Notes: generated from the letters alone by a model not told the origin. A stretch of DNA of 64,000 nt from Thermaerobacillus caldiproteolyticus (GCF_013761245.1 NZ_JACDUT010000012.1:23425-87424), one strand, 5' to 3'. Counted from the first letter of the stretch, positions 35,802 to 45,741 are shown. Numbers and translations are program-made.

Positions 35802-37148
35802 CTATGTCATCGTTGAATCCATTTTTGCGTCAGTGATATCGCCTTCTTCGGCTACTTTTTGTTTGTCCCACATCGCAAAAAACGGATAATAAATCGCTAA
35901 AGCGATCAAGAAATTAATAAGTTGTAAAATGCTACCAGATATTTTCCCGCCGGTTGCTAAATAACCGCTAATAATCATCGGTGTCGTCCACGGTACCGCC
36001 ACTCCACTCGGCTTGGCAACAAGACCTGTCGCCATCGCTACATAAGAAATGATTGTCAACACAATTGGCACAAGAATGAACGGGATAATGAGTAACGGGT
36101 TCATCACGATCGGCATGCCGAACGTAATCGGTTCATTAATATTAAAAATGCCTGGCGCAATCGAAAGACGTCCGAGACTTTTCAGCTGCTGACTTCGTGA
36201 ACGAAGCAACATCGCTACTGCAAGCGCCAATGTCGCTCCAGAACCACCAATATAAATCCAAAGGTCAAAAAACTGCTGAGTAATGACATTCGGCAAATCT
36301 GCGTTCGGATTCGCTTGGAAAACCATCCGATTTTCGTCCATGAGCGAAAGCCAGATGGGACCCATGATGCCACCGACAATTGCCGCTCCATGCAAGCCGA
36401 CAGACCAAAGAAGCTGAACAAGGAGCACAGCAATAATCGCTCCAAATAAACTGCCACCTAAGGTGCTGAGCGGTTTGTTTAACAATACGGTAACGATATT
36501 ATGGAAGCTTTCAAACGGCGTGAGTTCTAAAAGTAAACGGGATACCCAAATAAGACAAATGACCGCAAATCCCGGAATCAGTGCAACAAATGAACGAGAT
36601 ACCGCTGGTGGCACTCCGTCTGGAAGCTTAATGACGATATTTTTTTGGATGATTTTTCGATAAATCTCCGTTGAAATAAGTGCCAAAAGCATTGCGACAA
36701 ACAATCCTTTACTGCCAACCCATTGCACTGGAATACCGCCGCCAACCATCAGCGTCTCTTTTGAACCTTCAGGAACAAAAGGCACCTTATAAGGAGTCGC
36801 TAGCAAAAACGCTGCAAGTGAAATCGCGCCGGCCGACAGCGCATCAACCTTGTATTTTTCGGCAAGCCGATAAGCAACCCCAAAGCTAACGACAAGCGCC
36901 ATAATATCAAAGGTGGCTCCAACGGGATAAAGAAGCTTTTCCAGCCACTTTTCTCCGAATGTTCCAGCCATAAATTCGTTATAGCCGGGAATTGGAAGGT
37001 ACCCAAGAATCAAAAATAAAGAACCAATAATTAATAATGGCATCGCTAAAATAATTCCATCACGAATCGCTTGAAGATGTTTTTGTTCAGCGATTCGACC
37101 GGCGACTGGCATGACATATTTTTCTAACACACTGATAAACGCATTCAT
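35802..37148 (-). CDS. licC: PTS cellobiose/chitobiose IIC permease
   Basis: A 448-aa membrane permease with about ten helices. The N-terminus (E-K-Y-V-M-P-V-A-G-R-I-A-E-Q-K-H-L-Q-A-I-R) is typical of the lactose/cellobiose IIC family. N-I-N-E-P-I-T-F-G-M-P-I-V-M-N-P, the substrate-binding loop, is exact. It translocates and phosphorylates the disaccharide together with IIB and IIA. It lies 17 bases after IIB. Confidence 0.93.
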   Translation of the reverse strand: MNAFISVLEKYVMPVAGRIAEQKHLQAIRDGIILAMPLLIIGSLFLILGYLPIPGYNEFMAGTFGEKWLEKLLYPVGATFDIMALVVSFGVAYRLAEKYKVDALSAGAISLAAFLLATPYKVPFVPEGSKETLMVGGGIPVQWVGSKGLFVAMLLALISTEIYRKIIQKNIVIKLPDGVPPAVSRSFVALIPGFAVICLIWVSRLLLELTPFESFHNIVTVLLNKPLSTLGGSLFGAIIAVLLVQLLWSVGLHGAAIVGGIMGPIWLSLMDENRMVFQANPNADLPNVITQQFFDLWIYIGGSGATLALAVAMLLRSRSQQLKSLGRLSIAPGIFNINEPITFGMPIVMNPLLIIPFILVPIVLTIISYVAMATGLVAKPSGVAVPWTTPMIISGYLATGGKISGSILQLINFLIALAIYYPFFAMWDKQKVAEEGDITDAKMDSTMT

Positions 37149-37165
37149 TCGCCCGTCCCCCTTTT

Positions 37166-37468
37166 TTATTGTTTTAATCGCAGCGCAAATTCAAGAACAC
37201 TTGCGCCATTGACACGTCCGTAATCCGTTGGGTTAATGACATCAACGGGAATACCGCGCGCTTCGCCTTCTTTTTTAAATTGCGACAGCTTGTAACGAAC
37301 TTGCGGTCCAAGCAGCAACACATCAGCACGATCGAGATGTGCTTTTGCTTCATCGGCAGAAACCGCCCAAATGTTTGCTTCGATGCCTTTTTCTTTAGCA
37401 GCTTGTTGCATTTTTGTTACTAACAAACTTGTCGACATGCCAGCGGCACAAACTAATAAAATGTTCAT
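37166..37468 (-). CDS. licB: PTS cellobiose/chitobiose IIB component
   Basis: A 100-aa IIB protein with the phospho-accepting Cys7 in [12 protein letters not shown]. First gene of the operon. It starts about 45 bases downstream of a sigma-54 promoter. Confidence 0.93.
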   Translation of the reverse strand: MNILLVCAAGMSTSLLVTKMQQAAKEKGIEANIWAVSADEAKAHLDRADVLLLGPQVRYKLSQFKKEGEARGIPVDVINPTDYGRVNGASVLEFALRLKQ

Positions 37469-37507
37469 CGAATCATTCCCCCTTATGAGTTCTCACTAAC
37501 ATACTGC

Positions 37508-37523
37508 TGCAATATTCATGCCA
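37508..37523 (-). promoter_or_regulatory. Sigma-54 (SigL) promoter of the PTS operon
   Basis: On the minus strand TGGCAT (-24, 37518-37523), five bases, then TTGCA (-12, 37508-37512) gives the sigma-54 pattern with correct spacing. The LevR-type activator is encoded next door. Confidence 0.85.
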
Positions 37524-37570
37524 AGGTGCAAAAAAAGCGTGCGAGTAAGCATAAAACATCAGTGTGTTAT

Positions 37571-37589
37571 AAAAACAGAAATTGTTTTT
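37571..37589. promoter_or_regulatory. Candidate activator-binding dyad
   Basis: AAAAACA-GAAAT-TGTTTTT, exact 7-base arms, lies about 55 bases upstream of the -24 box, a place where an enhancer-binding protein could sit. A/T-rich composition makes chance possible. Confidence 0.4.
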
Positions 37590-37602
37590 GAAAACGTTTA
37601 CA
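37589..37602. promoter_or_regulatory. CcpA cre site
   Basis: TGAAAACGTTTACA matches the cre consensus at all fixed positions when read on either strand and lies between the activator gene and the sigma-54 promoter, consistent with catabolite repression. Confidence 0.8.
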
Positions 37603-37639
37603 ATAGTGTTCAGAAAACCAAAGAATCATATATTGTGTG

Positions 37640-40318
37640 TTAACAATTTGTTTTGCAATATTCAAAAAATTTCATAATATAACACAGCTCATCCTTAGTA
37701 AGGTTGACACGATATTTCTTTTCAAGAGAATGCAACTCTTTTTTCACAAGATGATATAGCCACTCGTTCTCTTTTATATATTTTTCCTTTTGCTCATATT
37801 GAACAGAATTGTCGCCTGCGATGAGACGGTCAAGCATACAGCACGTATGAAGGACCATCCCGATCATATCGTGAGGATGGACATTGATTTGCAGCTTCTG
37901 CTGAATGTTTGCAAAACAACAGCGAATCGCAGCAATCCCTTCGCTTGCTCGAATACATTGAAGATGATTGGTCAGTATTTCAATCATTTTTGTATATGTT
38001 TCTTCTATATCAATCAGTTTTTGAATTGATTTGATAGCCCGCAAACTTAACACCTCTTCAATATAAAAATATGGGGTTTTACCTAAAAATGGGACATTAC
38101 TAATCACACATAACAAGCGGTAATGTTTTTCAATTTGAGACAACCTCATCTGCATATCTTTTTCACTAGCGACATGAATCGGAATGATATCTACAAACTC
38201 ATTATCAAAATGCAAATACGTCTCAAGCACTTTTTTTATCGCTAAAGCGCTTCCTTTTCCGGTTACACAAGCAGTAATAATTACAAACTTTTCTTGTTTT
38301 TGCTCATCTCCATTCCATAGTGGGCGGTTTACATAAAATGGGGTAACATTTTTCACATCTTCATAAATTTCTTCGAGCGAATAGCCTACTATTGCTTTCC
38401 GCGCTGCTTCGAGAACGTGTGGGGTGCTAATGGCGGATACGACTTTCACAGGAATACCAACCTCTTTTTCTAGCAGTTCTCCAAATGTAGTAAGCGAGCC
38501 CATATCAACTAAAAGAAGAAGACCTTTCTTCGAAGCGATTTGTTTCACAAGCATTTTGGCTCGTTCATATATTTCTTTTGGCTCTAAATGCATCGGCATA
38601 TCAATCGCTTTCACGTGATCAGTGGCAAGCAAATGGTTGGTGACATCAGCCATTGCTGTGGCTGCTCCGTTTCCATGCATCATGACTAAAATAGACACAT
38701 GTTCTTCATGATCGTTGATTGCTTCATTATCCAGCACAAAAAACATTGTTAGAAAACTAGCTTCATCAATGGGAAGGTCAAGCCCCGTATGTTCTTCAAT
38801 CATTTTCATGCAATCTAAAGCAAGGTTAAATTCGTTTTTGTACATCATTCGTACTTTATTGAGATGCGGATTCATAATCTTTTTGCCGTTTTGAATTCGC
38901 TGAATCGATGTTTGAATATGCAAAGCAAGACCATACACGACTTTTTTCGCAAACCGTTTACGAAGGGCTCTTTCTGCCTGCTGGATTATCGTTTCCGCTA
39001 ATTGAATGATCGGCGGATCAATAATTTTCGCTAAGTCATTGCCAGTATGAATGCGCCTGTTTACTCCTTTCATATATTGGGTAAAATAATTTTCCACATC
39101 AATTTCCATTAAAAGTTCAAGCTCATCATCATTTACACCATGCGCCTTCAGCTCGTTAAACTTTCTTTCAATGCTTTCGTATATATTTTGGTAGTCTGCC
39201 TCGTTTGGTTCAAAACTCATCTCTTCACGATCCGGAGAAAAAATATAGTAACGATATTGAAAAACAAGAGATCTTGCTTGCTTTTTGGCAATGAAAAGAC
39301 CTTCTTTTATATAATGAGGTAAATCCGGGCTATTAATTTGAACTTTCTTCTTTTTCGCTGTGACATAATCGGCATATGCTTTGGCACACGCTAGCTGAAT
39401 GTCTGCTTTTAATTGGCCAACGTTATTCGGGCATGGATAGCATAAAAACGCTCGAACCGTATTAGCGGAAACGTGAATTTCTTTTCCTAATCGAATCGCT
39501 TCCTCTCTGAAAAAATGAAAAATTAAGTGACATCGTTCTTCTGTCGTTCGTTCTCGCAACGGAGGCAAATAAATATTCATCGGAATTCTACGCCGAAATG
39601 TGGTTAGTAGACTCGATTCCGGGTTTTCCGTCGTCGCACAAATAAGCAATACATTCGCACTTCGCACTGTCTCCGTTTCTCCTAGCCGGCGGTACACCCC
39701 TTTATCGATAAAAGTAAATAGCATTTCTTGCCCCTCAGCCGGCAGCCGATGTACTTCATCTAAGAATAAAATACCGTTGTTTGCTTTTTCAATGAGCCCT
39801 TTTTGTTCAGCCGCTCCAGTGTATGCTCCTTTTTTGACGCCAAACAGTTGGCCAAGCAATAATTGCGGATTATTGGCGTAATCGGCACAATTAAATGCAA
39901 TAAATGGAGCATCTTGTGAACATTTACGAATTTCGATGGAAAACTCATGAAGAAGCTCGGCAAACATTGATTTTCCGGTCCCTGTTTCACCGAGGATAAG
40001 CATATGCATTCCTTTTGGAGGATAAAGAATCGCGGCTTTTCCTTGTTCGACAGCGATCGCTAAACTTGGTTGATGATACATTAGTTCATCCAATTTTGTT
40101 AAAAACATCTCACTGGATTTTTGTCGCACAACGGAAAAAAGAACAGGTCTTCCATTTCTTTTTTGTACTTTTCCCTTCTTCCACAGCTTGTTTAAATCGC
40201 TACTGACGTTGGCTCGGTCTAGCTTCAATATGCTCGCTAGCTGTTGAGCACTAATCCACTCGTTGTTGCTCGATGTTAACTCCTTTAATTTTTCATAGAC
40301 GATATCAATCCGTTTCAC
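37640..40318 (-). CDS. LevR/CelR-type sigma-54 activator with PRDs
   Basis: An 892-aa regulator. An N-terminal winged helix (residues 1-65) is followed by an AAA+ domain with Walker A G-E-T-G-T-G-K-S (about 110), sigma-54 contact loop G-A-Y-T-G-A and Walker B I-L-F-L-D-E. Next come a first PRD (about 430-540), an EIIA-mannose-like domain with V-M-M-H-G-N-G-A-A (phospho-His) and a final PRD (about 780-890). It is controlled by PTS phosphorylation and drives the downstream operon from the sigma-54 promoter. G-A-Y-T-G-A instead of G-A-F-T-G-A is usual for the LevR branch. Transcribed in the same direction as its target. Confidence 0.92.
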   Translation of the reverse strand: MKRIDIVYEKLKELTSSNNEWISAQQLASILKLDRANVSSDLNKLWKKGKVQKRNGRPVLFSVVRQKSSEMFLTKLDELMYHQPSLAIAVEQGKAAILYPPKGMHMLILGETGTGKSMFAELLHEFSIEIRKCSQDAPFIAFNCADYANNPQLLLGQLFGVKKGAYTGAAEQKGLIEKANNGILFLDEVHRLPAEGQEMLFTFIDKGVYRRLGETETVRSANVLLICATTENPESSLLTTFRRRIPMNIYLPPLRERTTEERCHLIFHFFREEAIRLGKEIHVSANTVRAFLCYPCPNNVGQLKADIQLACAKAYADYVTAKKKKVQINSPDLPHYIKEGLFIAKKQARSLVFQYRYYIFSPDREEMSFEPNEADYQNIYESIERKFNELKAHGVNDDELELLMEIDVENYFTQYMKGVNRRIHTGNDLAKIIDPPIIQLAETIIQQAERALRKRFAKKVVYGLALHIQTSIQRIQNGKKIMNPHLNKVRMMYKNEFNLALDCMKMIEEHTGLDLPIDEASFLTMFFVLDNEAINDHEEHVSILVMMHGNGAATAMADVTNHLLATDHVKAIDMPMHLEPKEIYERAKMLVKQIASKKGLLLLVDMGSLTTFGELLEKEVGIPVKVVSAISTPHVLEAARKAIVGYSLEEIYEDVKNVTPFYVNRPLWNGDEQKQEKFVIITACVTGKGSALAIKKVLETYLHFDNEFVDIIPIHVASEKDMQMRLSQIEKHYRLLCVISNVPFLGKTPYFYIEEVLSLRAIKSIQKLIDIEETYTKMIEILTNHLQCIRASEGIAAIRCCFANIQQKLQINVHPHDMIGMVLHTCCMLDRLIAGDNSVQYEQKEKYIKENEWLYHLVKKELHSLEKKYRVNLTKDELCYIMKFFEYCKTNC

Positions 40319-40413
40319 ATCACACTCTCCCCTATCAATTATTGTTTACTAGACAGTCAGTAAAAAGCTGTTTTCTTCTCCATCTCTTTACTATTTTATT
40401 GCCAATAATAAAA

Positions 40414-40443
40414 GAGGATGCTCCTTTATAAAGGAACATCCTC
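40414..40443 (-). terminator. Terminator of the LysM hydrolase gene
   Basis: A 30-base, nearly perfect palindrome (GAGGATG-C-TCCTTTA and its complement) followed on the minus strand by TTTTATTATT. Confidence 0.75.
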
Positions 40444-40475
40444 ATCAATGGTTTATTATTAAGCAAGCAGCATGT

Positions 40476-41123
40476 TTACTTCGCAAACACATGATGACCG
40501 ATGCGAATCGTTACCGGTCTTGAAAGAATCCATTTGTCTTTAGTGATTTTTGGATTGTAGAAGTAGAGGGAACCGCGGCGATCTTTTGGAAATAACGCTA
40601 ATGCTTCATCGACAGCCGCATAATCTTGTTTCGTTGGCTGAATGCGAGTCAGTTTTCCTGTTTTCACAGGTACAAATGCATAGCCTGTTTTCGTTTTTTG
40701 ATAAATCACTCCTTTAATGCTATTAGGAAATGCAGGGCTTTTTACACGATTTAAAATTACTAAAGCTACTTCTACTTTTCCGGCGAACGGTTCACTTGAG
40801 CCCGTTTCCGCTTGAACGAGCTGCGCCATTAATTTCCGTTCCTCCGCCGTAATCGAAGGTTTCGCTGTTGATACTGTCTTGGTTGCTTTCACCGTTACAG
40901 GCACTTTTAACGTTTCGCCAGCGAAAATTTGATCACTTTTCCGTTTGTTTAACGTTTTTATTGTGGAAATCGTAGTTTTATATTTTTTAGCAATTTTATA
41001 AAAAGAATCACCTTTTTGTACTTTATAGTATGTATACGTCGTTGCCGCATTCCCTTGTTGTGCTGTAAACGCTCCAACCATACAGCAAACTACTGCGAGT
41101 GTTGAAAAGACTTTTTTCATCAT
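40476..41123 (-). CDS. LysM plus SleB/CwlJ-type cell-wall hydrolase
   Basis: A 215-aa secreted protein. A signal peptide (residues 1-27, ending A-x-A near G-N-A-A) is followed by one LysM domain (about 31-76, Y-K-V-Q-K-G-D-S-F-Y-K-I-A) and a C-terminal Hydrolase_2 domain (about 90-214). The latter contains A-E-x2-G-E/S-P-F-x-G-K-V-x-V-A-x-V-I-L-N-R, the catalytic Glu region of SleB-type lytic enzymes. It could act in spore cortex or vegetative wall turnover; LysM favours peptidoglycan binding at the wall. The start is the MM pair at 41123, behind GAGGAGGA. Confidence 0.88.
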   Translation of the reverse strand: MMKKVFSTLAVVCCMVGAFTAQQGNAATTYTYYKVQKGDSFYKIAKKYKTTISTIKTLNKRKSDQIFAGETLKVPVTVKATKTVSTAKPSITAEERKLMAQLVQAETGSSEPFAGKVEVALVILNRVKSPAFPNSIKGVIYQKTKTGYAFVPVKTGKLTRIQPTKQDYAAVDEALALFPKDRRGSLYFYNPKITKDKWILSRPVTIRIGHHVFAK

Positions 41124-41395
41124 TTTGTCCTCCTCATAGTTGCTTGTTGGCTCTCTCGTCGGCATTTCCTAGATTAGCATGTTCATAGACGCATATCACT
41201 GGTCGGAATTACCATTTCATCTCTATGACATACGCGAATACATTGATAGATAAGGGATCGCGGCTCTTCTTTACAGTTCTATTACAGTTTCGTAACAATC
41301 AACGACATATCAGCCAAAAGCAGCCCTTCTTGCCAAACATAGCTATTTTCGCGATAATGATTGATAGAGATGGAAGTTTGCGTTGAGGTGAAAGT

Positions 41396-41830
41396 ATGTT
41401 AACAGGTTGGTTTCTTTTGTTTATTTTGTTTTGGGTCGTCTTTTTGTTGATCACAATGTCAATTGGTGGTTTTTTTATGTTTCGCAAATTTTTAAAGAGA
41501 TTGCCGAAAGCAGATGGAAAGTCCGAATTGGACTGGCAGGAATATTACATCGAACAGACACGGCACTTATGGGGCGATGAGGAAAAAGCGCTTCTTGAAG
41601 ATTTAGTAAAGCCTGTACCAGAGCTGTTTCGCGATGTTGCCCGGCAAAAAATCGCCGGCAAAATCGGCGAACTAGCCCTTCAAGAAAATGCATCCTGTAT
41701 TACAAAAGATTTAGTGATCCGCGGCTATATTATCGCCACACCTAAACGCGATCATAAATTTTTAGTCAAAGCCTTGAAAGAAAAACAAATTAATTTAGCC
41801 CCTTACGAACATTTGCTCCAAAGCAAATAA
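41396..41830 (+). CDS. yneK: DUF2621 protein YneK
   Basis: A 144-aa protein with one N-terminal membrane helix (residues 3-28) and a cytosolic helical domain beginning L-P-K-A-D-G-K-S-E-L-D-W-Q-E-Y-Y. It matches YneK of B. subtilis in size and place (next to ccdC and near cotM). Function is unknown. Confidence 0.82.
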   Translation: MLTGWFLLFILFWVVFLLITMSIGGFFMFRKFLKRLPKADGKSELDWQEYYIEQTRHLWGDEEKALLEDLVKPVPELFRDVARQKIAGKIGELALQENASCITKDLVIRGYIIATPKRDHKFLVKALKEKQINLAPYEHLLQSK

Positions 41831-41863
41831 AAAGCGGTGGCATCTCGCCTCCGCTTTTCTTTT
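41830..41863 (+). terminator. Terminator after yneK
   Basis: An 8-bp AAAAGCGG stem extended by further pairs, followed by CTTTTT, between the convergent yneK and ccdC. Confidence 0.75.
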
Positions 41864-42354
41864 TACGTTGACCATATCGTTGGATTATGATTAAGCTGTC
41901 TTTCTAATTTTTTGTAAGAAATATACATAGCAACTCGCCACGGCACAATCATGGAAAACGCCAGCAAGTAAAACATCCCGCTTAATTGACGATAATCAAT
42001 CGTTCTTCCTAAATATGATTTTAAGCCAAGGCGAATGACGAGTAAGCTAATTAAAATCCAAACAAATGCTTTTGAGCGTTTTAAATAAATGTGTCCATCT
42101 TTAATTTCAAACTTTGATGTTTTAATGAGAAAAATAGAGAAAAAAGCCCCTAGCACAATTGCTTCTAACAGCTCACCTTTTGTAACTCGAAACGGTGGGT
42201 CTAAAAACATAAGTGCACCTGTGCTCATAAAAATGGGAGGTAAAATAATTTTTCTTGCATTTGTCGGCCTTTTCGACGCTTTCAATCTCACAAATAAAAT
42301 GAACACTGCCATACACACTGCGATAATTGAACTAATTATTGCCACAATCATCAT
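41863..42354 (-). CDS. ccdC: Cytochrome c biogenesis-linked membrane protein CcdC
   Basis: A 163-aa membrane protein with about five helices and the motif R-P-T-N-A-R-K-I-I-L-P-P-I-F-M-S-T-G near residue 35, typical of CcdC (YneJ). It is located after ccdA and yneI as in B. subtilis. A role in cytochrome c maturation has been proposed by position; it is dispensable there. Confidence 0.85.
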   Translation of the reverse strand: MMIVAIISSIIAVCMAVFILFVRLKASKRPTNARKIILPPIFMSTGALMFLDPPFRVTKGELLEAIVLGAFFSIFLIKTSKFEIKDGHIYLKRSKAFVWILISLLVIRLGLKSYLGRTIDYRQLSGMFYLLAFSMIVPWRVAMYISYKKLERQLNHNPTIWST

Positions 42355-42403
42355 CCTTTACCATTAATTTACTCATTGGTATATTTTTTATTATTATGCA
42401 TCG

Positions 42404-42763
42404 CTACATTAACGCGCGATTCACTGCTTCGATGACGCGACTTTCTTCAAACGGTTTGACGATAAAATCAATCGCCCCTGCTTCGATCGCTTCCACAACC
42501 ATTTTTTGTTGCCCCATCGCTGAACACATAATAATTTTTGCGTTCTCATCCTCGCGCTTAATTGCCTTTACCGCTTCCAATCCGTTCATAATGGGCATTG
42601 TAATATCCAAAGTAACGACATCGGGTTTTAATGTTCGATACAGCTCCACAGCTTCCTGCCCGTTTTCTCCTTCCCCGACAATCTCATGGTTTGCTTTCCT
42701 TAAAATGTTCGATAACGTCATTCGCATAAACTTTGCATCGTCTACAATGAGTATTTTGGCCAT
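42404..42763 (-). CDS. yneI: CheY-like single-domain response regulator
   Basis: A 119-aa receiver domain without an output domain. The acidic pair D8-D9 (I-V-D-D-A), phospho-acceptor D53 (V-T-L-D-I-T-M-P) and K102 region (V-K-P-F) are intact. The start is the ATG six bases after GGGGG (42763); an ATG one step upstream is too close to the ribosome site. It sits between ccdA and ccdC; partner kinase is unknown. Confidence 0.88.
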   Translation of the reverse strand: MAKILIVDDAKFMRMTLSNILRKANHEIVGEGENGQEAVELYRTLKPDVVTLDITMPIMNGLEAVKAIKREDENAKIIMCSAMGQQKMVVEAIEAGAIDFIVKPFEESRVIEAVNRALM

Positions 42764-42864
42764 GATCATCCCCCTACTCAGCTAAGAATCATATGTGCAT
42801 AACGGGTCGTCGGTCCTATCAAACAATGTAACGAATTTGACGATGAAATTCAACTTGCCGGAAC

Positions 42865-43572
42865 TTAAAAGCCGGTGAATCCCCCGAAAATACTTGTTGT
42901 ATAAACAATAATTTTGGTCATCCAGTCAAAAAATAATACAACTCCCATCACGATCATTGTATATCCGCCTACTTTCACGATTTTGACATGATGGCGACGG
43001 ATCCACTGCATCTTGCCAATAAAAAAGGAAAGAAGAAAAAACGGGATAGCAAATCCCAATGAATACGCTAACATATAAATCATTCCTGAACTTGGGTTCG
43101 TTGCTGCTAGCGCGATGACAGATACTAAAATCGGCCCTGTGCACGGCGTCCATCCTGCAGCAAAGGCCATACCAATCAGAATCGAACCGACATAACCGGA
43201 AGGCCGCTTCTGGAAGGAAAAACGTCGATCTTTCATCAAAAAGCTTGGCTTAAATACTCCAACAATGACAAACCCAAAAAAGATAATAAGAATTGCACCA
43301 ACCTGGCGAATAAAATCTTGATATTCGTTAAACCACTGACCAATGAACGATGTACCGAACCCGATCGAAATAAAAATAAACGAAAAACCAAGCAAGAAAA
43401 AAAACGTATGTAACAAACTGCGCTTTTGTAACATCGCATTCTCCGATTGTAACTCTGCGACCGATACGCCGGTAACATATGATAAAAACGCTGGATAAAG
43501 CGGCAAACAGCATGGCGAAATAAACGACAAAAATCCGGCTCCAAATGCCAAAAAAACATTGACGTCAGTCAT
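42865..43572 (-). CDS. ccdA: Thiol-disulfide carrier CcdA
   Basis: A 235-aa DsbD-type membrane protein with six helices. Two conserved cysteines, in S-P-C-C-L-P-L-Y-P (about 21) and T-P-C-T-G-P (about 142), move electrons across the membrane for cytochrome c maturation and spore cortex thioredoxins. An AGGAGC site precedes the ATG. The extra Cys next to the first catalytic one is common in Bacillaceae. Confidence 0.93.
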   Translation of the reverse strand: MTDVNVFLAFGAGFLSFISPCCLPLYPAFLSYVTGVSVAELQSENAMLQKRSLLHTFFFLLGFSFIFISIGFGTSFIGQWFNEYQDFIRQVGAILIIFFGFVIVGVFKPSFLMKDRRFSFQKRPSGYVGSILIGMAFAAGWTPCTGPILVSVIALAATNPSSGMIYMLAYSLGFAIPFFLLSFFIGKMQWIRRHHVKIVKVGGYTMIVMGVVLFFDWMTKIIVYTTSIFGGFTGF

Positions 43573-43686
43573 GTTATTCAGCTCCTAAACTCTTTTTTAT
43601 TTTCATTTTACCAAAAAAATGAGTACCTTGGTGATACTTCGATTGAATTATCTAATGGTGAAACAAGAAAAATAGTTATTTCTCTT

Positions 43687-43715
43687 TTGAATTAATTACC
43701 AAAATAGTTTACAAT
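43687..43715 (+). promoter_or_regulatory. Promoter of the Spo0E-like gene
   Basis: TTGAAT (43687-43692) and TACAAT (43710-43715) with a 17-base spacer, about 40 bases before the GTG start. Confidence 0.6.
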
Positions 43716-43753
43716 ACCTATATAATCCTTGAAAAGAAAGGACTTGACCTCTC

Positions 43754-43942
43754 GTGTCAAAGCAAAAAATTCTTACACTCATTGAACAAAAACGGAATGA
43801 GTTAATAGAAATCGTTGCGAAAAACGGCTTAAATGCAACGGTCACACTTCAATTAAGCCAAGAGCTAGATTTGTTGTTAAATCAATATAACGAATATAAG
43901 TTTAAGAAGAAAAAACGCTCCTCCCCTCACTGGCAAGAGTGA
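43754..43942 (+). CDS. ynzD: Spo0E-family aspartyl-phosphate phosphatase
   Basis: A 62-aa two-helix protein with the family signature L-S-Q-E-L-D (around residues 38-43). Such proteins dephosphorylate Spo0A-P and delay sporulation. It starts at GTG 43754 with AAAGGA about 12 bases upstream. The tail is basic. Place near ccdA and yneF supports the ynzD name. Confidence 0.85.
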   Translation: MSKQKILTLIEQKRNELIEIVAKNGLNATVTLQLSQELDLLLNQYNEYKFKKKKRSSPHWQE

Positions 43943-43957
43943 AAAAGCGCTTTTTCC

Positions 43958-45739
43958 TTATACATATTCTTCAACATCCGTTAGCCCGTTTTGCAATAAA
44001 TACATTTTATAGTAAAGTCCTTTTTGCGCCAATAGTTCTTGATGCGTCCCTCTTTCAACAATTTCACCGCGATGAAGAACGAGAATTTGGTCAGCATCTT
44101 GGATGGTGGACAAGCGATGGGCAATCGCGATCGTTGTTCGTCCTTTTCGCATGTTGGCAAGCGCCTCTTGAATTGCTTCTTCCGTTTCTGTATCAATATT
44201 GGCTGTCGCTTCATCAAGAACGAGAATTTTCGGATTCATCGCTATCGTGCGCGCAAAAGCAATTAATTGCCGTTGTCCACTTGAAAAGGTAGCGCCCCGT
44301 TCAACGACTTGATGGCGATATTGTTGCGGAAGTTTTTTAATAAATTCATCCGCTTGCACGAAACGTGCAGCTTCAACAATATCTTTATTGGTTAAGTCGC
44401 GATTGTACATGCGAATGTTCTCTTCGATCGTGCCGTAAAACAAAAACGGATCTTGCAAAACGAGGCCGATATTCTTGCGCAGTTCTTCGTTCGAATAATG
44501 ACGAATCGATACACCATCAATGAGAATATCGCCGCGGTCAAATTCATAAAACCTCATGAGCAAGTTAATAATCGAGCTTTTTCCACTTCCGGTATGCCCA
44601 ACTAACGCTACTGTTTCGCCTGGTTTTGCGATAAAGGAAATATGCTTTAATACATCGCGTTTTCCATCATAAGAAAAGCTGACATTACGAAATTCAATCG
44701 TCCCTTTGGAAATTGTTGTGCCTCTTTCTTCTGCCGCTCCCGGTGCTAATTCTGTATGGTCAAGAAGTGCAAACACGCGCGCACCGGAAACGATCGCTTG
44801 CTGATATAACGACAGACGCATCATCATTTGAGTTACCGGTTCAAAAAAGCGCTCCAAATAGTTCACAAAGGCATACAGCACCCCGATTTCTACCGGGCTT
44901 TCCATTGCAGAAATACCGAAAAAACTGAGCACGACAATAATCGACAAAATGTACACAACATCAATGGCTGGTCTTAAAAGCAAGCCATCAATTTTAATAT
45001 TTTTCATCCCTGCTTCATAATGTTTGTCATTAATCATCGCAAATTCTTGACGCAGCCGCTTTTCTTGACGAAATACTTGAATAATCGCCATTCCCTGCAG
45101 CGATTCATTCAATTTCGCATTCAATTCGCTTAATCGTTCGCGCATTTCTTTGTAAAAAATCGGACTATAATGGCGATACAGTTTCATAATCCACAGTATC
45201 ACCGGCAAAATAAATAGACAATACAGCGCCAGTTGAACATTTAACAAAAACATCGCGATAAAAATCCCAATCACAAATACACCGTTTTGAACAAAGCTAG
45301 AAAGCACACTCACAAACATGTCTTGAATCGCTTCCGTATCGTTTGTGACGCGCGAAACGATGCTTCCTCCCGGCGTTTGGTCAAAATAGCGCATTCCAAG
45401 CTGATGCACTTTTGTAAACACGTCGATACGCAACAATTGAATAATATTTAATGCTAGCTCTTGAAATTTGACAAGCTGGAAATACGTAATGACCGTTTTG
45501 GCGACAAGCACCCCTAAGTATGCGCCAGCTATCCAAAGGAGCGGGCGTGCCTCAAGACGACGCGGCGTTAAATAATCGTCAATAAACACTTTGACTAAAT
45601 ACGGTCCAATAAGTTCCCCTGCCGTTGCAAAAATCAATAAAATAAACGCAACGAGCGCCTCTGTTTTATAACCCTTTATGTAGGAAAGCAATCTCCATAA
45701 TACTTGCCGTTGCTCTTTCGGAGTTAATAATTTGTCCAT
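43958..45739 (-). CDS. yheH: Heterodimeric ABC exporter subunit, BmrD/YheH type
   Basis: A 593-aa half-transporter: six membrane helices (about 25-310) plus an ATPase. Walker A is G-H-T-G-S-G-K-S-S, signature F-S-S-G-Q-R-Q-L (one change from L-S-G-G-Q), and Walker B ends with the catalytic Glu (L-V-L-D-E-A-T-A-N-I-D). The altered signature here and the Asp in the partner's Walker B place the degenerate ATP site between them, as in BmrCD. It probably exports drugs or lipophilic compounds. Its start lies 3 bases after the partner's stop. Confidence 0.88.
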   Translation of the reverse strand: MDKLLTPKEQRQVLWRLLSYIKGYKTEALVAFILLIFATAGELIGPYLVKVFIDDYLTPRRLEARPLLWIAGAYLGVLVAKTVITYFQLVKFQELALNIIQLLRIDVFTKVHQLGMRYFDQTPGGSIVSRVTNDTEAIQDMFVSVLSSFVQNGVFVIGIFIAMFLLNVQLALYCLFILPVILWIMKLYRHYSPIFYKEMRERLSELNAKLNESLQGMAIIQVFRQEKRLRQEFAMINDKHYEAGMKNIKIDGLLLRPAIDVVYILSIIVVLSFFGISAMESPVEIGVLYAFVNYLERFFEPVTQMMMRLSLYQQAIVSGARVFALLDHTELAPGAAEERGTTISKGTIEFRNVSFSYDGKRDVLKHISFIAKPGETVALVGHTGSGKSSIINLLMRFYEFDRGDILIDGVSIRHYSNEELRKNIGLVLQDPFLFYGTIEENIRMYNRDLTNKDIVEAARFVQADEFIKKLPQQYRHQVVERGATFSSGQRQLIAFARTIAMNPKILVLDEATANIDTETEEAIQEALANMRKGRTTIAIAHRLSTIQDADQILVLHRGEIVERGTHQELLAQKGLYYKMYLLQNGLTDVEEYV

Positions 45740-45741
45740 GA

